Source: Actinomycetes bacterium
GTDB lineage: Bacteria; Actinomycetota; Actinomycetes; Propionibacteriales; Propionibacteriaceae
NCBI GenBank assembly: GCA_023392635.1
Contig: JAEVYS010000092.1
Location: 53,256 to 117,255, forward strand
Length of the DNA stretch: 64,000 nt
Direction: 5' to 3'
Shown here: positions 48,780-55,534 of the stretch, piece by piece
Layout: each line of letters begins with the position of its first letter
Numbering within the stretch: the stretch's first letter is position 1
Made by a program: the position numbers and the translations under genes
Notes under the pieces: generated by a model
The model's input: only the letters and a program-made list of their open reading frames with translations
Databases searched by the model: none
Told to the model about the DNA's origin: nothing

Positions 48780-50761
48780 ACGTCGAACAGCTGAACGCGC
48801 GCCCGGCGCGCTGGTACACGCTGGTCGGGCTGGTGCTGGTGCCGATCCTCGTAGCGGGCGGCTTCCTGCTCGCCGGGGTGGGCTCGGGCACCCGATTGCA
48901 CACGGTGCAGGCCGCGGTGGTGAACCTGGACGAACCGGTGACGATCGACGGGCAGTACACCCCGCTGGGGCGCCAGCTCACGGGCAACCTGGTCGACTCC
49001 ACGCGCACCGAGAACCTGACCTGGGTGCTCGACAGCGAGGACAACGCCCGCGCCGGCCTCACCACCGGAGCCTACGCGGCGATGGTCGTCATCCCGAAGA
49101 ACTTCTCCGCCGCCGCCACCTCCTTCTCGAAGGATGCGAACGAGGCCGAGCAGGCCACGATCGAGGTGTCCACGTCCCCGGTCGCCGGCGTCGCTGACGC
49201 CACCCTCGGGCGAGTGGTGGCCGGCGAGGCCGCCGCCACGTTGAACCAGACGCTCACCGAGAGCTACCTGACGCAGATCTACATCGGCTTCAACGACCTG
49301 GGCGACCAGTTCGTCACGCTGGCCGACGGCTCGTCCCAGCTGGCGGACGGGGCCGAGAAGCTCGCCGACGGTCTCGGTGGCGCCGTCACCGGCGCCGGCC
49401 AGCTGTACGCCGGTTCGAGCAAGCTCGCCGACGGGCTGCAGGCGTACGCCAAGGGCGTCGGCACGCTGGTCGACCAGAGCCAGTCGTCCCAGAAAGTGCT
49501 GGCGAGCAACGTCAAGAAGCTGGCCGGCGGTGCTGCCGGGTTCGACGCCGGTCTCACCCGGTACCAGTCGAGCCTGGAGAAGAACGCCGCGGACGCCGCC
49601 GAGGGCGCGTCCAGCATCCAGGGGCTGCTGACCGGCCTGGCCGCCGGGGCACCGGGCATCACGCCCGAGGTGGTCGCCGGGGCCATCACGCAGGCCTGCG
49701 GCATCACCACCGACGCCGCCAAGCTCGCGGTCGACGGGCCGGTGTGCGTCGCGTCCCTGACCGCGACATCGCGCGCGCTGGCGGGCGCCGCCGCCGGGCT
49801 CGACCAGAAGGATCCGGACACCGGCCAGAGCCTGAAGTCGGGCAGTGCCGCCCTGGCGGGCGGCATCGGCCAACTGTCCTCGGCCCTCACCAAGGCGGCG
49901 AACGACAAGAAGACCGCGGCCAAGCTCACGCAACTGAAGTCCGGTGGCGTCCAGCTGGCCGGCGGGGCGGCGAAGCTGGCCAGTGGTGTCGACCGGTTCC
50001 AGGCGGGGTTGATCGACGCGCACGAGGGCAGCACCGGGCTCGCCGACGGGATGCGGAAGATGGCCGACGGCATCGCCGAGGGCAAGGACAAGCTGCCGAG
50101 CTACACCCGCAGTGACCGGGAGAACCTGTCCACTGTTGTCGCCTCCCCGATCGACACGTCCTCCCTGAGCGGCCTCGCCGACCCGAACCTCGGCTGGATC
50201 AGCCTCGTCCTCGTCCTCGCCCTTTGGCTGGGCGCGCTCGCCACCTACGCGATCGTGAGGGCGGTCGGGAGCGGCCTGCTGCACTCCTCCGAACCCACGG
50301 CGATCCTGATCGGACGTTCCCTCCTGCCCGGTGTCGCCGTGGTCGGCACGCAGGCGATCCTGGTCGCTGCCCTGAGCAGGTTCGGCCTGGACCTCAGCTG
50401 GCAGCAGTGGCTGGCGGTGACCGGCGTCCTGGTGCTGGCCGGGATCACCTTCGTCGTGGTCAATCACGCGCTGGTGGCCTGGTGGGGAGGACTGGGACGG
50501 CTGGTCTCGATCGGGTTCGCCGTGCTGACTGCCGCGTCCGCCCTGATCGGGGCTGCGCCGGCCGTGTTCGCGTCGCTGCGCCCGTTCTCCCCGCTGACCC
50601 CCGCGCTGGACGCGATCCGCGCCGTCGTCACCGAGTCGAGCGGCTCCGTGACGTCCGCCCTCACCCTGGTCGGCTGGCTGCTGCTGGCACTCACCGCCAG
50701 CGCCGCCGCCATCGCCCGCAAGCGCAGCACCACCCTGGCCGCCGTGGTGGCCGGCGCCTGA
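48776..50761 (+). CDS. YhgE/Pip domain-containing membrane protein
   Basis: This 661-residue protein starts at ATG 48776, overlapping the MMPL stop. It has one N-terminal helix (about 16-36), a large external region (about 37-485) and a C-terminal block of about five helices in the ABC-2-type permease style. The external region contains repeated L-A-D-G-x-x-K-L-A-x-G segments predicted to be long helices, the YhgE/phage-infection-protein pattern. Such proteins pair with ABC ATPases in some Firmicutes; here the only ATPase-like domain is the degenerate one on the MMPL partner. Substrate unknown. Confidence 0.88.
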   Translation: MNVEQLNARPARWYTLVGLVLVPILVAGGFLLAGVGSGTRLHTVQAAVVNLDEPVTIDGQYTPLGRQLTGNLVDSTRTENLTWVLDSEDNARAGLTTGAYAAMVVIPKNFSAAATSFSKDANEAEQATIEVSTSPVAGVADATLGRVVAGEAAATLNQTLTESYLTQIYIGFNDLGDQFVTLADGSSQLADGAEKLADGLGGAVTGAGQLYAGSSKLADGLQAYAKGVGTLVDQSQSSQKVLASNVKKLAGGAAGFDAGLTRYQSSLEKNAADAAEGASSIQGLLTGLAAGAPGITPEVVAGAITQACGITTDAAKLAVDGPVCVASLTATSRALAGAAAGLDQKDPDTGQSLKSGSAALAGGIGQLSSALTKAANDKKTAAKLTQLKSGGVQLAGGAAKLASGVDRFQAGLIDAHEGSTGLADGMRKMADGIAEGKDKLPSYTRSDRENLSTVVASPIDTSSLSGLADPNLGWISLVLVLALWLGALATYAIVRAVGSGLLHSSEPTAILIGRSLLPGVAVVGTQAILVAALSRFGLDLSWQQWLAVTGVLVLAGITFVVVNHALVAWWGGLGRLVSIGFAVLTAASALIGAAPAVFASLRPFSPLTPALDAIRAVVTESSGSVTSALTLVGWLLLALTASAAAIARKRSTTLAAVVAGA

Positions 50762-50782
50762 CCCCGGACCCGCCGCGCGCCC

Positions 50783-50849
50783 GGACCGAGTTGGGGACGG
50801 TTCCCAATTCGGTCCAGGACCGGATTAGGAACCGTCCCCAATTTGGTCC
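50783..50849. repeat. Paired palindromic repeats with GACGGTT loop (50.8-kb cluster)
   Basis: First copy: arms GGACCGAGTTGGG (50783-50795) and CCCAATTCGGTCC (50803-50815), one G-T wobble, loop GACGGTT. Second copy is in the opposite orientation: arms 50817-50829 and 50837-50849, loop AACCGTC. The loop and flanking GGG/CCC are shared with the 42.3-kb cluster, but the outer arms are different. It lies between convergent YhgE and PlsC genes. Confidence 0.85.
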
Positions 50850-50855
50850 GGGGCG

Positions 50856-51725
50856 TCAGTTGGTGCGGGTGGCGTCCTCGGAGGGGGCGTCGATCGCTTC
50901 CGGCGGGTCGAGGGGCGGGAGGTCCGGCGGCTCGAGGGGCTCGGGACTGGCCTCGGCGGCCTTGCGGGCGGCGTTCTTCTCGGCCTGGGCGGCGGCGGCG
51001 CGCAACGCGACCGCACGGGCGAAGTCGGCCTGCGTCGGCATGCCGTACGCACGGGCGGTCGTGTCGTGCATCTCCACCACGTAGCGGTGGAGGCGCTCGG
51101 AGAACTGGTGGGCGATCTCGCCAGGGGCGGCACGCAGCGGACGCCCGAAGACGACGTGCACGTGCGGACGCCCGGGGACGGGGACGGTGGCCCCGTACGG
51201 CATCGCCGCGTAGGCGCCCACCAGCGCGATCGGCAGGATCGGCACGTTGCGCGAGATGCTGAGGGCGGCGGCGCCCGGGGTGAAGTTCGCCATCGCGCCG
51301 GTCCGCGAGCGGGTGCCCTCGGGGAACAGCAGGATCGGGATGCCGTCCGCCAGCAGCCGACCCGCCAGGCCCCGATGCCCGTTGCGGTTCGCGTGGCCCT
51401 GGCGCACAACCGGGAACGAGTTGAAGAACAGCGTCGTGGGAAGGGCCTTGTACCAGTTGCTGAAGAAGTAGTCGCCGGCGGCCGCGGCGGCGAGGTTCTT
51501 GGACAATCGACGCGGCAGTGCCCCGAAGATCAGCGGCGCGTCCAGGTGGCTGGAATGGTTCGCGACCACCACGAACGGGCCCTTGAGCCCCTCGAGGTTG
51601 CGGGTCCCGTGCTCGTGGACGGTCAGCGCCGACCAGATGTACGGCTTCATGATCAGGTGCTGCGCAACCATCCGGGCGGCTCCCGGCCCGGCGGAGGTGT
51701 ACCTGTTCAGCTTCGGCTCAGTCAC
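50856..51725 (-). CDS. 1-acyl-sn-glycerol-3-phosphate acyltransferase family protein
   Basis: This PlsC-type acyltransferase of 289 residues starts at GTG 51725, with AGAGGA six bases upstream. The catalytic block I is NHSSHLD near 60, block II/III is FFNSFPVVRQG near 104, and FPEGTRSRTG near 134 is the phosphate-binding block. The last 45 residues are a Pro/Glu-rich tail. It acylates lysophosphatidic acid or a related lipid at the cytoplasmic membrane face. It is separated from the convergent YhgE gene by the repeat cluster. Confidence 0.92.
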   Translation of the reverse strand: MTEPKLNRYTSAGPGAARMVAQHLIMKPYIWSALTVHEHGTRNLEGLKGPFVVVANHSSHLDAPLIFGALPRRLSKNLAAAAAGDYFFSNWYKALPTTLFFNSFPVVRQGHANRNGHRGLAGRLLADGIPILLFPEGTRSRTGAMANFTPGAAALSISRNVPILPIALVGAYAAMPYGATVPVPGRPHVHVVFGRPLRAAPGEIAHQFSERLHRYVVEMHDTTARAYGMPTQADFARAVALRAAAAQAEKNAARKAAEASPEPLEPPDLPPLDPPEAIDAPSEDATRTN

Positions 51726-51871
51726 CCGAATCCTCTCAGTGGAACCGTGCCATTGTGACCTATTCGCGACGACCGGGTCACTATTTGGGGGCGTGCAGGC
51801 GGACCTTCTCGCGTCACGCATACCCGTTCGAGTGCCGAACCCACCACGTGCTGTGGCCTCGCCCCGCCGGG

Positions 51872-52516
51872 TCAGGCATCGAGCAGTTCGGCCCGGCTGG
51901 CCAGCCGCTTGAGAGCGCGGGAGCAGCGCCAGCGGACCAGTTCCGGCGTGGTCCCCAGGTCGGCGGCGGCCTGTGCGCTGGTGCGCCCGGCCACGTACAC
52001 CGTCCACAGCGTCCGGTGGGTCGGCTCGTCGATCAGGCCGAGCGCGCGGGCCTGATCGAGCGTGGACGCGGCATCGACCGTCTCCGGCGGAGGCGGCGCG
52101 GCGGGCTCGGGCTCGGGCCACCCGTGGTGCGGCAGCGGACGAGGCAGGCGGCGGTGCACCGTCCAGGCCAGGTTGGAGGCGATCGCGCGCGGACGGCGGG
52201 CCAGCGGGTACTCCACGATCGCCAGCCACAGCTCCGAGACCGCCTCGGGGAGCAGGTCGGGCCGACCCGCGCACAGCAGCACCAGCTTGCCGAGCATCGT
52301 CTGCAGCACGATGCGGTGCGCGTCGGGCTCCCCGCCGGCGCCGATCCGCAACAGCGCGGCCAGCACCGGGTCGGGCCGGTGGCGCACCAGCGCCAGGACC
52401 CCGGCGAGGCTGGACGCCCCGGCGAGGTCGGGCTCGCCGCAGGCCCAGAGGGCCGGCCGGGTGCAGATCAGGTGCCATTCCGCGTTCAGCGCCGCGAGCG
52501 CAGGTCGTGCGTCCAT
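51872..52516 (-). CDS. Sigma-70 region 4-like HTH protein of unknown function
   Basis: This 214-residue protein ends in TLWTVYVAGRTSAQAAADLGTTPELVRWRCSRALKRLA, which resembles the region 4 helix-turn-helix of ECF sigma factors. The N-terminal 150 residues are helical and Trp/Leu/Ala-rich, but carry no clear region 2 (no -10 recognition helix or core-binding motif). It may be a sigma-like regulator or a divergent ECF factor. ATG at 52516 is the chosen start. The 276 bp upstream (52517-52792) contain a lower-GC stretch but no clear gene. Confidence 0.55.
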   Translation of the reverse strand: MDARPALAALNAEWHLICTRPALWACGEPDLAGASSLAGVLALVRHRPDPVLAALLRIGAGGEPDAHRIVLQTMLGKLVLLCAGRPDLLPEAVSELWLAIVEYPLARRPRAIASNLAWTVHRRLPRPLPHHGWPEPEPAAPPPPETVDAASTLDQARALGLIDEPTHRTLWTVYVAGRTSAQAAADLGTTPELVRWRCSRALKRLASRAELLDA

Positions 52517-52792
52517 GGCTGCAGGGTCGCCCTCCGGTGTTGCCCGGGGTGTTGCCCTGCCGGACGGCCTGCGGGCCGGAGCGAAAGGCGTGCACCGGTG
52601 TCGGCGGTGCGGGGGTCGTCGTGCACGTTTTCTAACGATCCGGCTACGAACCGTCCCAGAATGCGACTGAAACGTTGAACAGCCCTACGATTGTTAGCGT
52701 ACTCATCGGGGGTGGCGGCCAGTTCCGTCTTCATGTTCGCCCAGGGGGACGCTCGGATATCCAGCGGCCCCCTGGTGCCATTTCCGGGCCGG

Positions 52793-53203
52793 TCAGCGGC
52801 CGGTGTAGCCGGCGCGGGCGCGATCGAGGAACTCGCTGAGGTCGCCGGTCTCGCCGTCCCGCCCGCCACGGCCGATCACCATCGTGGGGGCGCTGGGCTG
52901 CGGCCGTACCCCTGTGAACCGGGCGAGGGCCGAACCGGACATCACCAGCTGGTAGTAGGCGCCGTCGGGCGCGACGGCGAGTGTCCGGGCCCGGTTCAGG
53001 TACCAGCCCACGAGCCCGGTCTTCACGCGGGTGCCGTTGAGCAGGGTGGCCTGCAACGGCTCGGGGTCCGCACCCGCTGCCTCGAGGTCAGCGATGAACG
53101 AGTCGAGCAGCGCCTGCGCCGCCTGCGCCTCGGCCTTGGCCGCCGCCTGCGCGAGCTCATGCCTGCGCCGCGCATCCGCCTGCCGTTGGCTCTCTTCGAC
53201 CAT
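52793..53203 (-). CDS. Conserved hypothetical protein with coiled N-terminus
   Basis: This 136-residue protein has a charged, Gln/Ala-rich helical N-terminus (about residues 3-45, probable coiled coil), then LNGTRVKTGLVGWYLNRARTLAVAPDGAYYQLVMSG, which looks like a small beta domain. The sequence has no membrane segment or signal peptide. No family name could be assigned. It is divergent from the LytR-like gene by about 80 bp. Confidence 0.65.
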   Translation of the reverse strand: MVEESQRQADARRRHELAQAAAKAEAQAAQALLDSFIADLEAAGADPEPLQATLLNGTRVKTGLVGWYLNRARTLAVAPDGAYYQLVMSGSALARFTGVRPQPSAPTMVIGRGGRDGETGDLSEFLDRARAGYTGR

Positions 53204-53281
53204 TGGCCAAGGCTAGCCCCGGCGCTCCCCGGTTGCCCCCGTCTCCTACGCTGGGAGGCGCTGAAGTCGGCAGGGGGTGTG

Positions 53282-54334
53282 ATGGTACCGAGCACGGAGA
53301 GCGGGGCGACGAATCGTCGGCTCGTCGACCGGGTGGCCATCGGCATCCTCATCGGGGTGGTGGCGCTCTCGGTGGGCGGCGCCGCCCTGCTCACCGTCTA
53401 CCTGAACCGCATCGGTGACGCCGCCGAGGGCTTGCACCGCGTGGACGGGCTGGCGGCCTACGAGGGCCGGCCGGAGCCGGTCGTCGTCGACGGCGTCAGC
53501 GCCGTGAACTACCTGTTGATGACCGTGGACGACGCGGGTGCGCTCCAGTCCGTCGTGATCGCACACCTGTCCGCGACGAGGCGCGACCTGACGCTGATCG
53601 CGCTCCCGGCAGACCTGCTCGCCGACGACGGCTCCGGGACTGTCACGCTGGCCTCCAGCTACGCCGCCGACGCCCGTCGCACCGCCCGCGCGGTCGAGAA
53701 CCTGACCGGGGCGCGCATGGACCACCAGGTCCAGCTGGGCCTGGACGGCTTCGCCGGGGTGGTGGACGTCCTCGGCGGCATCGACGTGGGGCAGGGGAGG
53801 ATGGACGGGGCCCAGGCGCTCGCCGCACTGGACGCGACGTCCGACGGGTTGCGCCGCTCCCTGCTCACGGCGCACATGCTCAAGGCGGCGATGGCGCAGG
53901 CGAGCATGGGTGCTGCGATCACCGATCCCACCCGGTTCGACCGCGCGATGGACGCCCTGACGCCGTGCCTGACCGTCGATTCCCAGCTGACCGTGGACGA
54001 GGTCAGGGCCACGATGGTGGAGTCGAGGGTGCGTGGCGACCGCGTGGAGGCCTGGCCGCTGGCGGCGAACAGCGTGGGCGCCGCCACCCGGCCTGACCCC
54101 GCCGGACTCGCCGAACTCCGGGCCTCGCTCGCGGCCGACTCGTTCGCGCTGCCCGCTGTCCCCGTCCGGTCGAGCCTCGCGACCCCCGGCACGTCGGCCA
54201 TCGTGCCGGGCAGCCCGGCGCCGTCCCCGCCGTGGTCGAGCGCGACGCCGGGACCGGGCGCGGCCGCGACCCCGACGCCGGCCCCCACCACGCAGCCCAA
54301 GGTCGACGTGTCATCGCCCACCCCCAGCCGTTGA
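53282..54334 (+). CDS. LytR/CpsA/Psr-like envelope protein, probably catalytically degenerate
   Basis: This 350-residue protein has an N-terminal membrane helix (about 18-40) and an external LCP-like domain (about 70-235). MDHQVQLGLDGFAGVVDVLGGIDV near 144 matches the LCP pattern I-D-H-Y-V-x-V-x-F-x-G-F; SSYAADARRTARAVENLTG near 122 matches the N-A-x-Y-x-G-G helix. However, the catalytic S-x-P-R-D segment reads ALPADLL, and the arginines after L-D-G-x-Q-A-L are absent. It ends in a Pro/Thr/Ser-rich tail of 60 residues. LCP enzymes transfer wall polymers; this one may be a non-enzymatic paralogue. Confidence 0.75.
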   Translation: MVPSTESGATNRRLVDRVAIGILIGVVALSVGGAALLTVYLNRIGDAAEGLHRVDGLAAYEGRPEPVVVDGVSAVNYLLMTVDDAGALQSVVIAHLSATRRDLTLIALPADLLADDGSGTVTLASSYAADARRTARAVENLTGARMDHQVQLGLDGFAGVVDVLGGIDVGQGRMDGAQALAALDATSDGLRRSLLTAHMLKAAMAQASMGAAITDPTRFDRAMDALTPCLTVDSQLTVDEVRATMVESRVRGDRVEAWPLAANSVGAATRPDPAGLAELRASLAADSFALPAVPVRSSLATPGTSAIVPGSPAPSPPWSSATPGPGAAATPTPAPTTQPKVDVSSPTPSR

Positions 54335-54361
54335 GCGCGTCGGCGTAGGTAGGCTCGACGC

Positions 54362-54487
54362 GTGGGAAAGCTCCTGGGATGGACGGTCGTCCTCGCCGGT
54401 ACGGCCTACGCGGCCTGGTGGTACTGGCGGGCCGGCAACGAGGCGAACACCGAGGCCTGGGCGGCGGGCACCGACCGCATCCGCTGA
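54362..54487 (+). CDS. DLW-39 family small protein
   Basis: This 41-residue frame starts at GTG 54362. It reads MGKLLGWTVVLAGTAYAAWW and ends GNEANTEAWAAGTDRIR. A single hydrophobic helix plus an acidic C-terminus ending in x-x-W-x-x-G/A-T-D is the DLW-39 pattern, named after the D-L-W motif; here the motif is E-A-W. The family usually lies near tRNA-Ile/tRNA-Ala and DUF3566. Here it is 27 kb from those genes but 0.5 kb from tRNA-Ala. Function unknown. Confidence 0.78.
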   Translation: MGKLLGWTVVLAGTAYAAWWYWRAGNEANTEAWAAGTDRIR

Positions 54488-54496
54488 GCCGGCCGG

Positions 54497-54907
54497 CTAC
54501 TCCAGGTAGTCGTCGACCAGCCTGCGGTTGCCCTCCAGCACGCGCCCGATCGCCTCGCCGACCGCGGCGGCGTGGTCCGCGGGATCGTCCATGGTGTTCA
54601 GCCGGTCGTGCAGCGACGGGTCCTCCGACGCCGCCCACGCGAGCAGGTCGAAGACCTCGAAGCTGATCTGGACGGGGTCGCCATGGCGATCGAAGGACAC
54701 CCACAGGTCGAGGCTCGCCGGCGGCCACGCGGCGCCGTAGGACTCCTCGATGCCGAGCCCGGGGTGGGCACGGACGAAGGACTCGGGGTCGGCGACGAAC
54801 AGCACGGAGGTGCCGGCGTCGTCGTCCTCCTGGACGGTGGCGAACTCGAAGCCGTGGGGAGCCAGCTCGTCGGTGAGGGCGTCGGGGTAATCCTCTGGGA
54901 TCGCCAT
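54497..54907 (-). CDS. Hypothetical protein (cytoplasmic, acidic)
   Basis: This acidic protein of 136 residues starts at ATG 54907. There is no signal peptide or membrane segment. Segments such as VLFVADPESFVRAHPG and SLDLWVSFDRHGDPVQISFEVFDLLAW suggest a small alpha/beta fold. No family can be named. It lies 36 bp before the tRNA-Ala (same strand) in transcription order, and its end converges on the DLW-39 gene. Confidence 0.65.
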   Translation of the reverse strand: MAIPEDYPDALTDELAPHGFEFATVQEDDDAGTSVLFVADPESFVRAHPGLGIEESYGAAWPPASLDLWVSFDRHGDPVQISFEVFDLLAWAASEDPSLHDRLNTMDDPADHAAAVGEAIGRVLEGNRRLVDDYLE

Positions 54908-54943
54908 GCGGTCAAAGCTAGCGCCTCGCGCAGCGCCGCGGAG

Positions 54944-55016
54944 TGGAGCATAGGGGACTCGAACCCCTGACCCCCTGCTTGCAAAGCAGGTGCTCTACCA
55001 ACTGAGCTAATGCCCC
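54944..55016 (-). tRNA. tRNA-Ala (anticodon TGC)
   Basis: This 73-nt cloverleaf has an acceptor stem GGGGCAT/ATGCTCC with the G3-U70 wobble pair that defines alanine tRNA, a D arm TAGCTCAGTTGGTAGAGCA, the anticodon stem CCTGC/GCAGG around TTTGCAA, and a T arm GGTTCGAGTCC. Anticodon TGC reads GCA/GCG-type alanine codons. CCA is not encoded, unlike tRNA-Ile at 27003. Confidence 0.98.
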
Positions 55017-55114
55017 GCGGAGCGACATTCTTCCATCCCTGCAGGGCCCCGCCAAACCAGTGCGTGAGGCCGGCCGAATCGAGAAATTCGGAGGCGCCAT
55101 CTACCCTTGAAGCC

Positions 55115-55534
55115 ATGTGGTCCCGGCGGGAAGAGGTCGACTATGCCCTGCAGCGGCGCAATACGCTGCAGTCGCTGAAGCGTCCCCAACGCTCGCTGGA
55201 CGGCTCCGACGTCTGCGACGCCGACCCCCTGCTGGTGCGCGCGGCCCTGCACCACGGCGAGGAGTCGGGGGTCACCTGCCCGATCTGTGCGCACAAGCGG
55301 CTGGTCAACCTGAATTACGTGTTCGGCGATCAGTTGGGCCAGTACTCCGGACGCATCAGGTCCACTCCGGAACTCGACGTGATGCAGTCCGAGTACGGCG
55401 AGTTCAAGGTGTGCGTGGTCGAGGTGTGCGTCGAGTGCGGCTGGAACCACATGATCGCTTCCTATCTGCTCGGCGACGGCGTGACGCGCCGCCCGCCGCG
55501 GCGCCAGCAAACCGTCGAGGACATCTATGGCTGA
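55115..55534 (+). CDS. DUF5318 family zinc-binding protein
   Basis: This 139-residue protein starts at ATG 55115. It has two CxxC pairs, CPICAHK near 52 and CVECGWNH near 108, which should bind one zinc ion. The middle, NYVFGDQLGQYSGRIRS, and the N-terminal WSRREEVDYALQRRNTL are DUF5318 landmarks. The family is actinobacterial, and the gene typically precedes a class A penicillin-binding protein, as here (8-bp overlap). Function unknown; a link to cell-wall synthesis is suggested by this synteny only. Confidence 0.9.
   Translation: MWSRREEVDYALQRRNTLQSLKRPQRSLDGSDVCDADPLLVRAALHHGEESGVTCPICAHKRLVNLNYVFGDQLGQYSGRIRSTPELDVMQSEYGEFKVCVVEVCVECGWNHMIASYLLGDGVTRRPPRRQQTVEDIYG

Noticed and set aside
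52636..52660. Third copy of the GGGGACGGTTCC repeat
   Set aside because: Only a partial core (GAACCGTCCCAG) is present, without pairing arms, so it is at most a decayed copy.
52486..52869. Possible 127-codon minus-strand gene upstream of the sigma-like gene
   Set aside because: It overlaps the ends of two better genes, part of its sequence lies in a lower-GC, promoter-like stretch, and no family is recognised.
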